Shown piece after piece: positions 9,503-17,871 of a DNA stretch of 64,000 nt. Position 1 is the stretch's first letter, and every line of letters begins with the position of its first letter. The notes beneath the pieces are model-generated. The model did no database searches and was not told the DNA's origin. It saw nothing but the letters and a program-made list of their open reading frames with translations. The DNA comes from Thiomicrospira sp. WB1 (GTDB lineage Bacteria > Pseudomonadota > Gammaproteobacteria > Thiomicrospirales > Thiomicrospiraceae): positions 620,001 through 684,000 of the forward strand of contig NZ_LQBN01000001.1 in the NCBI RefSeq assembly GCF_001507535.1. The letters are read 5' to 3'. The translations under genes were made by a program, and so were the position numbers.

Positions 9503-10185
9503 CGCCATCGAGATCCTCGCACGCCTTGCCCGGTCACTTTCATCGCGTGTTTGTCAGAAAAATGCTGTGGCTGCCCGGGTTGTTTCTGATTGGGGCGGCC
9601 GTTCTGTTGAGCATCGCATGGCCGCTTGCCACGTCGTGGCTGGCAGAAACCCGGCAAGCAGTGCAGGCGCAAGAACGTCAGTTGGCGCAAACACTGTCAT
9701 CCGTTCGGTTTTTGCAGGAACAGCGGCGTTTGTTTGAGAGGTATGGCCCGGCTTATCAGTCTCTGTTGCAGCAGGGGCTGGTGCATCGACAGGATCGCGT
9801 GCGCTGGACGGATCGCTTGTTGCAGCAGCAAGCACAAAAACACCTGTCGCCCTTTGTGATTCAATATGAACCTCGTCAGCCGCTGTCAGAATCCATGGCC
9901 GGGCCTTTGCCCTGGAAAGAGCAGGTGTTTTCGGTCACCCGGCTCCACCTGGAAGCCGGGGTGCACACCGAGTCCGATTTGAAATCCGTGATGGATCAGG
10001 TTGCCCGTGAATTGACCCCTTTGTTCCTGACCGAACGTTGTGATATTTCACAGCGTGTGGCACCGGTTCTCACCCCGGAGCGTCCGGTTGCGTATCAGCC
10101 CAATCGGCCCGGTTTGATCGCCCAATGCACGTTGTTATTGTTCGAAGCAGACGTGCCGCCACTCAAACCGGAGCAGATGCCATGA
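9499..10185 (+). CDS. mshJ: MshJ/PilO-like alignment subcomplex protein
   Basis: A 228-residue bitopic protein with a short cytoplasmic N-terminus, one transmembrane helix at about 24-46 (WLPGLFLIGAAVLLSIAWPL), a coiled coil rich in Gln and Arg (about 50-110) and a small periplasmic domain. This is the PilO/GspM/MshJ plan, and the gene sits exactly where mshJ is expected, between the MshI-like and MshK-like genes. Its ATG overlaps the mshI stop (ATGA) and its own stop overlaps the next ATG in the same way, so mshI-J-K look translationally coupled. Assigned by architecture and order; no specific motif. Confidence 0.62.
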   Translation: MTPSRSSHALPGHFHRVFVRKMLWLPGLFLIGAAVLLSIAWPLATSWLAETRQAVQAQERQLAQTLSSVRFLQEQRRLFERYGPAYQSLLQQGLVHRQDRVRWTDRLLQQQAQKHLSPFVIQYEPRQPLSESMAGPLPWKEQVFSVTRLHLEAGVHTESDLKSVMDQVARELTPLFLTERCDISQRVAPVLTPERPVAYQPNRPGLIAQCTLLLFEADVPPLKPEQMP

Positions 10186-10619
10186 AGCGAACCGTGATGG
10201 GCATTGGATTGATGGTGGTCGTTGTGACACAAGCGGTGGCACAAGCCCCGCGTCTGTTTCTGTCGCCGGAGCAGCGGCAAAATCTTGAAGCGGCGCGTCA
10301 GGGAACCGGCGCGACATCGAGCCCTTCAACGCCGTCAACGACCGATGGCCGTCCGAATGACACCGCAACCCCGGTGCGCATCAGTGCCATCATTGTGACC
10401 CCGGACGGTCGTAAATGGGTCCGTCGTAATGAGCGTTATTATCTGGTGGGGAAAACGGGCAAGCTCACCGGCCCCATGACCTTCGAACTCGGGCCCTCCA
10501 CCCACCTGAGGGTCGGAGATGTGTATGATCCGAAATCGGGCTCTGTTGCATCGCAATCAGGGCAAGCATCAGATGAGACGTCGACCGCTGAGTCGACCCA
10601 ATTAAAAGGACAGCCCTAA
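10182..10619 (+). CDS. mshK: MshK-like small secreted protein
   Basis: A 145-residue protein with a clear signal peptide (MKRTVMGIGLMVVVVTQAVAQA). The mature part begins with a Gln/Ala/Ser/Thr-rich linker and ends with a compact segment (VRISAIIVTPDGRKWVRRNE...) that may be a small PilP/MshK-like beta domain contacting the secretin. The ATG at 10182 overlaps the previous stop (ATGA). An upstream in-frame start at 10125 would lie inside mshJ and lose the signal peptide. The stop TAA shares its last base with the rmuC ATG (TAATG). It closes the pilus operon in this window: no pilin or prepilin-peptidase gene follows. Confidence 0.6.
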   Translation: MKRTVMGIGLMVVVVTQAVAQAPRLFLSPEQRQNLEAARQGTGATSSPSTPSTTDGRPNDTATPVRISAIIVTPDGRKWVRRNERYYLVGKTGKLTGPMTFELGPSTHLRVGDVYDPKSGSVASQSGQASDETSTAESTQLKGQP

Positions 10620-12049
10620 TGGAATCATGGTGGCAGAACAGCGTTGAAATGCCCTGGCTGCTCTTAAGCGGACTCGTGGCCGTGGGCGCATTGATTTGGG
10701 GCTGGCGTTTGCAACAGCGATTGACCCGGGCATTGCAAAATCCACCAGGCCTGGTGGATTTGCAGGCTGAAAACACCCGTTTGCAAACCCAGCTGGCCGA
10801 TTGGCACCGTCTGCAGGGGGAGCACGAGGCGCAGTCGCGTGCCTTGAATCAATATCAAGCGGAACTGGCCGAAGCACGTGCTGAACATCAGCGCTGGCAG
10901 GAAAAATATCAATCCGAAGCCACTGAACGGGCGAGCTTGATGACGCAGCTTAAGGCCCAGGAGCAGGCGTATGAGGAAAAGCTGGCGCTGCTCGAAGAAG
11001 CCAAGCAACGGATGACGGAAGCGTTTGAAGCCTTGTCCAATGACATTCTCAAGCGCAAGCAATCCGAGCTAGAAGCCCAAAGCCAGAAGAGTCTGCGTCA
11101 TTTGCTCGAGCCCATGCATGCGTCCATGGAGCAGTTTAAAACCCGCATGGAAACGGTGCACAAAGAGAATCTTGAAGGCCGTGCTTCGCTGAAAACCCAA
11201 TTGGAGCAACTGCAATCACTCAACCAGCAGATCAGCGAAGAGGCTCATAATCTGACCCATGCCCTCAAAGGCGATCAGAAATTGCAGGGGAACTGGGGCG
11301 AACAGATCCTCAAGCGCCTGTTGGAACGCAGTGGCTTGCGAGAGGGTCAGGAATTCGAATCCGAAAAAAGCTTCACCCAGGAAGACGGGACCCGCCTGAG
11401 ACCGGATGTGATTGTGAACCTGCCAGATCGCAAACACGTGATCATCGATGCCAAGGTGTCGCTGCTGGAATATGAAAAAGCCCTGAACGCGGCGACAGCT
11501 TCCGAAAAAGAACAGGCAATTAAAGCGCATCTGGCCAGTCTGAAAAAGCACATTCAGGCGTTGTCTCACAAACGGTATGATCACATCGAGCGCTTGCACC
11601 CGCCGGATTTTGTGCTGATGTTTGTGCCCATCGAAGGGGCTTATCTGTTGGCCGTGGAAAAAGACCCAACCTTGTTTGAAACCGCCTTCGAGCAAAAAGT
11701 GGCCGTGGTGACGCCCACGACGCTGTTTACGACGTTGAAGACCATTGAGCAGTTATGGCGTTATGAACGCCAGTCCGAACATACCATGAAACTGATCAAG
11801 CGGGCGGCGGACGTGCACGATAAGTTTGTTGGGTTTGTGACACACTTTGAAAAAATCGGCAAGCAACTCAATACGCTCAACAGCAGTTATGACACGGCTC
11901 GTAAACAGATGATGGCGGGACAGGGCAATCTGGTGCGTCAGGCGGAAATGCTGAAGGAGCTGGCCGGCAAAACACGCAAGGAAATGCCGGAACACCTGCT
12001 GGAAGAGGCGGAAGGCAGCGCTATACTAGGTGAACCGACTGATCGGTGA
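10619..12049 (+). CDS. rmuC: RmuC family DNA recombination protein
   Basis: A 476-residue RmuC homologue. The family limits recombination between short inverted repeats in Escherichia coli; the C-terminal domain has a restriction-endonuclease-like fold. Visible parts are an N-terminal membrane helix (about 12-28), a long Gln/Glu/Ala-rich coiled coil (about 45-205) and the conserved RmuC domain (about 210-440, with LKGDQKLQGNWGEQILKRLLE, RPDVIVNLPD, VIIDAKVSLLEYEKAL). The ATG overlaps the mshK stop, so it may be read from the pilus operon. Its 3' end overlaps the convergent response-regulator gene by 29 bp. A copy of the 12-bp palindrome lies within the early coding sequence. Confidence 0.92.
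   Translation: MESWWQNSVEMPWLLLSGLVAVGALIWGWRLQQRLTRALQNPPGLVDLQAENTRLQTQLADWHRLQGEHEAQSRALNQYQAELAEARAEHQRWQEKYQSEATERASLMTQLKAQEQAYEEKLALLEEAKQRMTEAFEALSNDILKRKQSELEAQSQKSLRHLLEPMHASMEQFKTRMETVHKENLEGRASLKTQLEQLQSLNQQISEEAHNLTHALKGDQKLQGNWGEQILKRLLERSGLREGQEFESEKSFTQEDGTRLRPDVIVNLPDRKHVIIDAKVSLLEYEKALNAATASEKEQAIKAHLASLKKHIQALSHKRYDHIERLHPPDFVLMFVPIEGAYLLAVEKDPTLFETAFEQKVAVVTPTTLFTTLKTIEQLWRYERQSEHTMKLIKRAADVHDKFVGFVTHFEKIGKQLNTLNSSYDTARKQMMAGQGNLVRQAEMLKELAGKTRKEMPEHLLEEAEGSAILGEPTDR
10738..10761. repeat. 12-bp palindrome copy 1, extended to a 24-bp perfect inverted repeat
   Basis: The core ACCAGGCCTGGT is at 10744-10755. Flanking bases extend the dyad to AAATCC...GGATTT, 24 bp with no mismatch and no spacer. 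It lies inside rmuC, where the core encodes Pro-Gly-Leu-Val with the core starting at a third codon position. It is the longest perfect dyad of the ten copies. Confidence 0.9.
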
Positions 12050-12443
12050 TCAGTTCCGGATGGTCGGCCTTAAGAACGCTTTGTGCGACTTTGATCAAAC
12101 TTTCGGGTTGAAACGGCTTATGCATCCAACCATTGACCTGCAAGGCTCTTGCCTGTTGTTTGAGATCCTCGCCATTATCGGCACTGAGCATGATGATCGG
12201 TAGCTTGGCTGTCGGAGTGGGTGCCAGCCGTTCGATCATCTCCAGCCCCGTGGCATCCGGCATATTGAAATCCACGATCAACAGGTCGTATTGACCTCGT
12301 TCCCACTTTTCCTGGGCAGCTTGGGCGCATTCGGCGGTGTCCACTTGCCAGCCTTCCTGTGATTCCAATGTCATCTTGACCAGTTTCAGGATCATGGGGG
12401 AGTCGTCGACGGCGAGAACATGAATGTGGGTTGCATCAGTCAT
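12021..12443 (-). CDS. CheY-like single-domain response regulator
   Basis: A 140-residue stand-alone receiver domain. The acidic pair is D13-D14, the phospho-acceptor is D58 (LLIVDFNMPDATG), the switch Ser is S87 (IIMLSAD) and the conserved Lys is K109 (MHKPF), so all phosphotransfer residues are present. No output domain follows. The start is ATG 12443; the open frame runs further upstream but that part has no receiver homology. A promoter-like pair lies upstream on the same strand. It may relay signals to flagella or pili, but no partner kinase is in the window, so the target is unknown. The last 29 bp overlap the convergent rmuC end. Confidence 0.85.
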   Translation of the reverse strand: MTDATHIHVLAVDDSPMILKLVKMTLESQEGWQVDTAECAQAAQEKWERGQYDLLIVDFNMPDATGLEMIERLAPTPTAKLPIIMLSADNGEDLKQQARALQVNGWMHKPFQPESLIKVAQSVLKADHPELITDQSVHLV

Positions 12444-12485
12444 AATCGGCTTCAAAGTGCAGGGTTGGTGTTTGTTGTTCGTCTC

Positions 12486-12514
12486 AGTATAGTGGTTTTT
12501 ACGACCCCAACCAA
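12486..12514 (-). promoter_or_regulatory. Candidate sigma70 promoter for the CheY-like gene
   Basis: Read on the minus strand: TTGGTT (12514-12509), a 17-bp spacer and TATACT (12491-12486). It is placed about 45 bp upstream of the ATG at 12443. The -10 is good, the -35 only half-conserved. Confidence 0.42.
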
Positions 12515-12574
12515 CCCTGAATGGTGCAAGATTGATGCACCGGATTGAAAAGGCAGCCAAGTCGCTGAAAGTGT

Positions 12575-12603
12575 TTGAAAAAAAAAGAGGGGTGCCGTAT
12601 AAT
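12575..12603 (+). promoter_or_regulatory. Sigma70 promoter of the rpsP-rimM-trmD-rplS operon
   Basis: TTGAAA at 12575-12580, a 17-bp spacer and a perfect TATAAT at 12598-12603. It sits about 130 bp upstream of rpsP. The first transcribed bases (CCCGCTTTTTC) are GC-rich, as at growth-rate-regulated ribosomal promoters. The leader of about 120 nt up to 12733 holds no other gene. Confidence 0.82.
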
Positions 12604-12733
12604 CCCGCTTTTTCAACGGTTGTGTCCTGTGAGAACAACCACACTGTTGTCAAAAACAAGCGGGAAACCGCTTAGTAGAAGAATTTGTTGGCAGGAGTGC
12701 CTGCCATCGCCGATCAAGACAAGGAGAAGTTCA

Positions 12734-12985
12734 ATGGTCGTTATTCGTCTTGCCCGTGGGGGCGCCAAAAAGAACCCTTTTTACCGTGTTGTTGTGGCCG
12801 ATCAGCGCCAGGCACCTCGCGGTCGTTTCATTGAGCAGCTGGGCTTTTACAACCCAACCGCTCGTGGCCAGGAAGAAACTTTGCGTCTTGATGCGGCGCG
12901 CGTTGAACACTGGGTAAACAAGGGCGCACAAATGAGCCCTCGCGTTAAAAAACTGATGCAGGGCGCTGAAAAAGCGTCAGCCTGA
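12734..12985 (+). CDS. rpsP: 30S ribosomal protein S16
   Basis: An 83-residue S16 of normal length, recognised by its N-terminus [20 protein letters not shown] and the core [13 protein letters not shown]16 is an early assembly protein that binds 16S rRNA helices in the 30S body. The ATG at 12734 is preceded by a good Shine-Dalgarno (AAGGAGA); an in-frame extension to 12575 crosses the promoter and is not translated. First gene of the rpsP-rimM-trmD-rplS operon, which couples ribosome maturation and tRNA modification to ribosomal protein supply. The stop is 5 bp from rimM. Confidence 0.97.
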   Translation: MVVIRLARGGAKKNPFYRVVVADQRQAPRGRFIEQLGFYNPTARGQEETLRLDAARVEHWVNKGAQMSPRVKKLMQGAEKASA

Positions 12986-12990
12986 TCCCT

Positions 12991-13533
12991 ATGGCTCAGA
13001 CCGACTCGACGCCATTGGTGATCGGCCGGATTCACGGCATCTATGGGGTCAAAGGCTGGGTTAAGGTTTTTTCGCACACGGACCCGCGTGAAAACATCCT
13101 TCGCTACACGCCCTGGCTGGTCCAAGTCGAAGGTCAGTGGCGTGCCTGGCCGGTGCGGTCACAAAAAGTGCTCAATGGCGGCAAAACCCTTGTTGCCCAT
13201 TTGGAGGGCATTGATGACCGGGATCAGGCGCGGGCACTGATGGGGGCCGAGATTGCGGTCTACCCCCATCAGTTGCCGGAGTTGGAAAAGGGCTATTACT
13301 GGTGTGATCTGATCGGCGCGACGGTTGCGGACGCGGCCGGTCAGACACTGGGCGTCATTTCGGAGATGATTGAAACCGGTGCGCACGATGTGATGCGCGT
13401 GGCGGATGCGAGTGAACAAACGGTGGCTTTGATTCCCTTTGTGGAAGGCACGTTTGTCAAACACGTGGACCTGGAAGCAGGGCGCATTGAGGTTGACTGG
13501 ACGGACGAGGGCGAGCCACACAATGCAGTTTGA
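12991..13533 (+). CDS. rimM: 16S rRNA maturation factor RimM
   Basis: A 180-residue RimM, which assists assembly of the 30S head by binding S19. The N-terminal RimM barrel has the family motif [21 protein letters not shown], and the C-terminal PRC-barrel contains [12 protein letters not shown] and VALIPFV. The start at 12991 lies 5 bp after rpsP and the 3' end overlaps trmD by 11 bp, the usual compact arrangement. Length and gene order are as expected. No regulatory site of its own was seen. Confidence 0.96.
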   Translation: MAQTDSTPLVIGRIHGIYGVKGWVKVFSHTDPRENILRYTPWLVQVEGQWRAWPVRSQKVLNGGKTLVAHLEGIDDRDQARALMGAEIAVYPHQLPELEKGYYWCDLIGATVADAAGQTLGVISEMIETGAHDVMRVADASEQTVALIPFVEGTFVKHVDLEAGRIEVDWTDEGEPHNAV

Positions 13534-14269
13534 TGTGGTGTCGCTTTTCCCGGAGATGTTTCGGGCTCTGACAGACAGCGGTGTTTCCGGACGGGCGTTT
13601 GATCAGGGCCTGTGTCAGGTTCGCCACTGGAATCCGCGAACCTATACCAGCGACCGGCATCGGACCGTTGATGACCGTCCTTACGGGGGCGGGCCGGGCA
13701 TGGTCATGATGTATCCGCCGCTCAATGCCACTTTTGAGGCGATTGCCGAAACGCGTCAGGCAGAGATGGATCGGCCTTACACGGTTTATCTTTCTCCTCA
13801 GGGGCGGCCGTTGACGCAGTCACGTTTGCAGGCCTTGGCAGAGCGCCCACAGTTGACCTTGCTTTGCGGACGTTACGAAGGCGTGGATGAGCGAGTGATG
13901 ACTCGCTGGGTCGATGAGGAAATTGCCATCGGTGATTTTGTGGTCAGTGGCGGAGAGTTGCCGGCCATGATGTTGATGGATGGGTTGATTCGACTGTTGC
14001 CCGGGGCGCTGGGTCATGCGCAGTCAGCGCAGGAAGACTCATTCAGCGACGGGCTGTTGGACTGCCCGCATTACACGCGACCGGCTGAAATCGATGGCAT
14101 GACTGTGCCATCCGTCCTGCAAAGCGGCGACCATGCTCGCATTGCCCAGTGGCGACACCAGCAGAAATTAATCCGGACGCAAGCCAAGCGTCCCGATCTT
14201 TATGCGCGTTATCAGGCTGACCTGACAACGCGTGACAATTCGGATTCAACCTCTGACAGCCAGATTTAA
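13523..14269 (+). CDS. trmD: tRNA (guanine-N1)-methyltransferase TrmD
   Basis: A 248-residue SPOUT-class enzyme that makes m1G37 in tRNAs for Leu, Pro and Arg using S-adenosylmethionine, preventing frameshifts. The start is ATG 13523 ([13 protein letters not shown]), inside the end of rimM; an earlier in-frame ATG at 13439 would add 28 non-homologous residues. Family signatures seen are [14 protein letters not shown], the knot segment [12 protein letters not shown] and [13 protein letters not shown]. The C-terminus is slightly extended with a polar Ser/Asp tail. It is separated from rplS by 68 bp. Confidence 0.96.
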   Translation: MQFDVVSLFPEMFRALTDSGVSGRAFDQGLCQVRHWNPRTYTSDRHRTVDDRPYGGGPGMVMMYPPLNATFEAIAETRQAEMDRPYTVYLSPQGRPLTQSRLQALAERPQLTLLCGRYEGVDERVMTRWVDEEIAIGDFVVSGGELPAMMLMDGLIRLLPGALGHAQSAQEDSFSDGLLDCPHYTRPAEIDGMTVPSVLQSGDHARIAQWRHQQKLIRTQAKRPDLYARYQADLTTRDNSDSTSDSQI

Positions 14270-14337
14270 AGCTGGTCTGTGAACGTTGGGTAAAATTCAT
14301 TTCAGTGACAACACTGAAAACGATGGAGTGCTGAACG

Positions 14338-14685
14338 ATGAGCGAAATCATCAAGCAGATTGAAGCAGAACAAATGACAAAAGACATTCCGGAATTCGGA
14401 CCCGGTGATACCGTAGTGGTTCAGGTTCGAGTGAAGGAAGGCTCTTCCGAGCGGTTGCAGGCCTTTGAAGGCGTTGTGATTGCCAAACGTAACCGTGGCC
14501 TGAACAGCTCATTCATTGTGCGTAAAGTCTCTCACGGTGTGGGCGTCGAGCGTACCTTCCAGTTGTACAGCCCGCTGGTGGATTCGATTCAGGTGAAACG
14601 TCGCGGTGATGTTCGCCGAGCGAAACTCTATTACTTGCGTGAGCGTTCCGGTAAATCGGCGCGAATCAAAGAAAAGGTCAAGTAA
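14338..14685 (+). CDS. rplS: 50S ribosomal protein L19
   Basis: A 115-residue L19 of typical length, located at the 30S-50S interface. Recognised by [35 protein letters not shown] and the basic end [20 protein letters not shown]. Last gene of the rpsP operon; a strong intrinsic terminator follows 11 bp after the stop. The 68-bp gap after trmD is longer than the other junctions and may hold processing signals, but no promoter was convincing there. Confidence 0.97.
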   Translation: MSEIIKQIEAEQMTKDIPEFGPGDTVVVQVRVKEGSSERLQAFEGVVIAKRNRGLNSSFIVRKVSHGVGVERTFQLYSPLVDSIQVKRRGDVRRAKLYYLRERSGKSARIKEKVK

Positions 14686-14696
14686 GTGTCATCAAA

Positions 14697-14719
14697 AACG
14701 CCCCGCCGGGGCGTTTTTT
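14697..14719 (+). terminator. Intrinsic terminator of the rpsP operon
   Basis: An 8-bp stem AACGCCCC / GGGGCGTT with loop GCC, followed by a run of T. It ends the rplS message 18 bp before xerD. Confidence 0.9.
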
Positions 14720-14736
14720 GTATCTAAGGGGTTTTA

Positions 14737-15651
14737 ATGAGAACGCCCGCCAACCAGTTGCCCGAGAACTCGCCGGATGCGAATCCGCTGCGCACCTTTT
14801 TAGATCGTCTTCGGTTTGAAGAAGGTCTGTCTGCACACACTTTGGCGGCTTATCAACGCGATCTGATAAAAGTCGCTCAGACATTGTGGCCCACACCTCT
14901 GATCGAAGCGGACAGCGAAGCCCTCGATGGCGCGGTGCAGGCATTGTCAGACGTTCTCAATGCTCGTTCGTTGGCACGGCTGGTTTCAGCCCTGAAGCGT
15001 TTTTATGGATTTGCTTGCGCTGAAAAGCTGGTCTCGGTCAATCCCGCTCAGGCGTTGATCGCGCCAGGGGCGTCGCGTTCGCTGCCATCGATCCTCACGG
15101 AGCGTCAGGTGACGCAACTGCTCAAAGCGCCCGACGCGCAAACCGCCCTGGGGCAACGGGATCTGGCCATTCTGGAACTGATGTATGCCACCGGACTGCG
15201 TGTGAGCGAAGTGGTGGCGCTGAGGTTTGATCAGATCAACCTGCAGGCGGGCTGGTTGCAGGTGCTGGGCAAGGGGCAGAAAGAGCGTCTTGTCCCCATG
15301 GGGGAGTGGGCGCAAACCCAGCTGCAAACCTATTTGGCGTGGGCGCGCCCCCAATTGGTTGGACAAAAACAGGTGGAGGCGGTGTTTGTCTCCCGGTTGG
15401 GCCGGGCCATGACTCGGCAGACTCTCTGGCATCGCATCAAAGCGCTGGCAGCCCAGGTCGGTCTGCCTGAAACTCTTTCACCACACAGCCTGCGTCATGC
15501 GTTTGCCACCCATCTGATCAATCATGGCGCGGATCTTCGTTCGGTACAGGCTTTCTTGGGGCATTCCGATCTTTCCACCACACAAATTTATACGCATGTC
15601 GCCAAAGCACGGTTGCAGACGCTTCACCGTCAACATCATCCGCGCGGCTGA
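14737..15651 (+). CDS. xerD: Site-specific tyrosine recombinase XerD
   Basis: A 304-residue tyrosine recombinase that, with XerC and FtsK, resolves chromosome dimers at dif. All catalytic residues are visible: R155 (TGLRVSE), K179 (GKGQKER), H250-x-x-R253 (PHSLRHAF), H276 (LGHSD) and the nucleophile Y285 (TQIYTH). The N-terminal SAM-like domain covers about 18-110. The C-terminus ends LHRQHHPRG, like XerD of E. coli rather than XerC, and the following dsbC repeats the E. coli xerD-dsbC order. The N-terminus is about 10 residues longer than usual. No integron or prophage features surround it, so it is the housekeeping copy. Confidence 0.92.
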   Translation: MRTPANQLPENSPDANPLRTFLDRLRFEEGLSAHTLAAYQRDLIKVAQTLWPTPLIEADSEALDGAVQALSDVLNARSLARLVSALKRFYGFACAEKLVSVNPAQALIAPGASRSLPSILTERQVTQLLKAPDAQTALGQRDLAILELMYATGLRVSEVVALRFDQINLQAGWLQVLGKGQKERLVPMGEWAQTQLQTYLAWARPQLVGQKQVEAVFVSRLGRAMTRQTLWHRIKALAAQVGLPETLSPHSLRHAFATHLINHGADLRSVQAFLGHSDLSTTQIYTHVAKARLQTLHRQHHPRG

Positions 15652-15680
15652 TGGATTTCTTTTTTACATGGAGTGAATAT

Positions 15681-16448
15681 ATGACGATTTCAAATCAAAA
15701 GGGCTGGATGCGGTTTGGCATGGCGGCCTTTGTTTTGTTGGGACTCTTGGCCTCAAGCGCCGCTTCGGCCAATGACAAGGAGGCCGCTCAAGCACGCATT
15801 GAGCAGACGTTGAATACGTTGATCCCGAATGCACCGGAGGCGCAAATTACCCAAACGCCTGTGGATGGGGTCTGGCAGGTTTTGATCGGTTCGGAGATCA
15901 TCTACATGAGTGCCGATGGCCAGTATTTTTTTAATGGCAGTCTGATTTCACTCAGTACACGCGAGAACTTGACAGAAAAAGCACTGAACGCGCAACGTCG
16001 TGAGGCCTTGTCAGAGCTGTCGGCAGAGAGCATGATTGTCTACCCCGCCAAAGGGGAATCACAACACGAGATCACCGTGTTCACGGATGTGGATTGCCCT
16101 TATTGTCGTAAGTTACACCGGGAAATTCCAGCATTGAATGACGCCGGGGTCACGGTTCGCTACCTGGCCTATGCGCGCCAGGGCATGCAGTCGGAGGCGT
16201 TTGCCAAGTCTGAAAAAATCTGGTGTGCCAAAAACCCGGCCAAGGCGATGGATCGAGCGATGTCTGACCAAAGCATTGACACGCTGGCGCAAAAAGAAAG
16301 CTGTGAGCCGCCAGTGCGTGCGCACATGCAGCAAGCCCAGCAATTTGGGGTGCAGGGGACGCCCACCATCATTCTGGATGACGGCCGACGCTTCCCGGGA
16401 TTTGTCCCCACGGACGAATTATTACCGCTGTTGGGACTGGGTGACTGA
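15681..16448 (+). CDS. dsbC: Thiol:disulfide interchange protein DsbC
   Basis: A periplasmic disulfide isomerase of 255 residues. The signal peptide (MTISNQKGWMRFGMAAFVLL...SSAASA) is followed by an N-terminal dimerisation domain and a thioredoxin-fold domain with active site C139-P-Y-C142 and the cis-Pro loop GTPTII. Two further cysteines (IWCAKNP, ESCEPP) fit the structural disulfide of DsbC. ATG 15681 has GGAG 7 nt upstream; an alternative ATG at 15651 overlaps the xerD stop (TGATG) and would give a 10-residue longer leader, so the true start is not certain. Its DsbD partner is not in the window. Confidence 0.92.
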   Translation: MTISNQKGWMRFGMAAFVLLGLLASSAASANDKEAAQARIEQTLNTLIPNAPEAQITQTPVDGVWQVLIGSEIIYMSADGQYFFNGSLISLSTRENLTEKALNAQRREALSELSAESMIVYPAKGESQHEITVFTDVDCPYCRKLHREIPALNDAGVTVRYLAYARQGMQSEAFAKSEKIWCAKNPAKAMDRAMSDQSIDTLAQKESCEPPVRAHMQQAQQFGVQGTPTIILDDGRRFPGFVPTDELLPLLGLGD

Positions 16449-16478
16449 GCCGCACACCGTTGCAGCCCCTGGGATTTC

Positions 16479-16490
16479 ACCAGGCCTGGT
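16479..16490. repeat. 12-bp palindrome copy 2
   Basis: ACCAGGCCTGGT between the convergent dsbC and the membrane coiled-coil gene. Its last base is the first base of that gene's stop codon on the other strand. No stem-and-T-run terminator is seen in this junction. Confidence 0.9.
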
Positions 16491-17854
16491 TATTCTTGTG
16501 CTTTATCCGGCGCCCGATAACGGTAGGGATCGGGTTTGGCCGCGAGCTTTTGGGTTAGTGCGTCCAGTTTTTCCACTTTTTGTTCAATCTGTGACTGCTG
16601 GGTTTTTAACGCCTTCACATTGCGATCGAGCACGTCAAGCTGCTGGGTGATTTTGTTCAGTGCTGGCCCTGTCTGGGTGTCCTGGCTGACGGTGGGTGCT
16701 TTGATTGAGCTTAGCGCCTGGCTTAGCTCCTTCAGGCTGGCTTCGATGCGTTTGAGCATCTTGCGTTCCTGAAACGCCGACCAGGCAATGGCTTTGAGGC
16801 GTTCAGCCTGTTCATCACTCAAACTGGAGGCCGTCGATGCCTCGGAAGAAGCGCCTTGCGCTTCAGTCGGAGTGGCGGGTTTTTGTTGATGACCCTGAGT
16901 TAATTCAGCCAATTCCGCCAGGGTTTTGGCTTCCAGCTGCGATTGCAGGGTCAGCAGGCGTTCCAGTTTTTCCTGAATTTGTGCCAACGCTTTTTGTTGC
17001 GCCTGGCTTTGATCGCTCAACGCCTGGACCTGAGTGGTCACAGGCGCCAGCGATTCGGCTGCATTGGCCTGTGGGTCGGGCGAGGTCTGTGACGACGATT
17101 CTTCTGGCAAGTCTGCTGCTGCGGTGCGGTCGGTCGCCGGGGTGTTTTCGTCAGAGTGGGGCGCGTTGGCGCTGTCTTTGCGCATGGTTTCAGCGGTTTC
17201 GGACTTGGCTTCCGGCTGGGAGGCCTCCGCCGTTTTAACGTCCGCCTGGTCTGTATTATTGTTGCCTTCAAGTACAGGCAATGCGCCCACCGATTCAGTT
17301 TGTGACAACCGGCGAATGTCCGCAACCAAGGATTCGATCAGGCTGGCTAATTGATCCACTTTGATGGTCATGTCTTTTTGAAAGAGTCGGGATTCGGTGG
17401 TCAGAATGTCGGCCACCTCGTTTTCAAACGCCTGCTGTTTTTCGGTGAGGTGATAAAGCATCCACCCCATGGCACCGGCGGCAGAGAGACTGACGGTCAC
17501 CGTCACGCCCATCATGATCGATACCGCATTTTTGGACGATTTCAGGTCACGAGATGCGGTGCGCAATGCCTGGCGCCAGGCGACGTTGGCGTCGCCCAGT
17601 TCCATCAACTGCGCCTTTTGCTCATGCGTCATCTTAACGGCCGCTTCCGCGGCTTTCTGGCTTTGTTCGGCTGCCAGTTGAGCGGTTTTGGACGATTCAA
17701 GTGACAAGGCCGCCGCATCCAACTCACTGGCTGCTTCAGCGGCACCCAGTTCGCTCTGTTTGTCCTTGGCCTGCTGCACGTCGTCAGCCATCTTTTCCGA
17801 AGCGTGTTCCAGCTGCTCCAGTTCGTCCAGTAGATCGTCTGCGTTATCGCTCAT
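16490..17854 (-). CDS. Unrecognised membrane protein with one helix and long coiled coils
   Basis: A 454-residue protein I do not recognise. The start is ATG 17854, with GAAGGG upstream; a TTG at 17875 would overlap the previous gene. It opens with the acidic motif ADDLLDELEQLE (5-16), then an Ala/Glu/Gln coiled coil (about 17-105), one predicted transmembrane helix (about 111-135), a coiled coil, a Thr/Ser/Glu-rich linker (about 195-265) and two more coiled coils to the end (ALNKITQQLDVLDRNVKALKTQ). The N-terminus has no signal sequence and is probably cytoplasmic, with the larger part periplasmic (inference). It lies 17 bp downstream of the acidic-protein gene, which carries a very similar short motif, so the two products may act together. 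Confidence 0.72.
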   Translation of the reverse strand: MSDNADDLLDELEQLEHASEKMADDVQQAKDKQSELGAAEAASELDAAALSLESSKTAQLAAEQSQKAAEAAVKMTHEQKAQLMELGDANVAWRQALRTASRDLKSSKNAVSIMMGVTVTVSLSAAGAMGWMLYHLTEKQQAFENEVADILTTESRLFQKDMTIKVDQLASLIESLVADIRRLSQTESVGALPVLEGNNNTDQADVKTAEASQPEAKSETAETMRKDSANAPHSDENTPATDRTAAADLPEESSSQTSPDPQANAAESLAPVTTQVQALSDQSQAQQKALAQIQEKLERLLTLQSQLEAKTLAELAELTQGHQQKPATPTEAQGASSEASTASSLSDEQAERLKAIAWSAFQERKMLKRIEASLKELSQALSSIKAPTVSQDTQTGPALNKITQQLDVLDRNVKALKTQQSQIEQKVEKLDALTQKLAAKPDPYRYRAPDKAQE

Positions 17855-17871
17855 AGCGGACCCTTCGTTTC

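Noticed and set aside
12444-12659. N-terminal extension of the CheY-like regulator
   Set aside because: It runs across the rpsP promoter and has no receiver homology; ATG 12443 directly precedes the domain.
14737-15651. Tyrosine recombinase as an integrase of a mobile element
   Set aside because: XerD-specific C-terminus, housekeeping neighbours, no att repeats or element genes.
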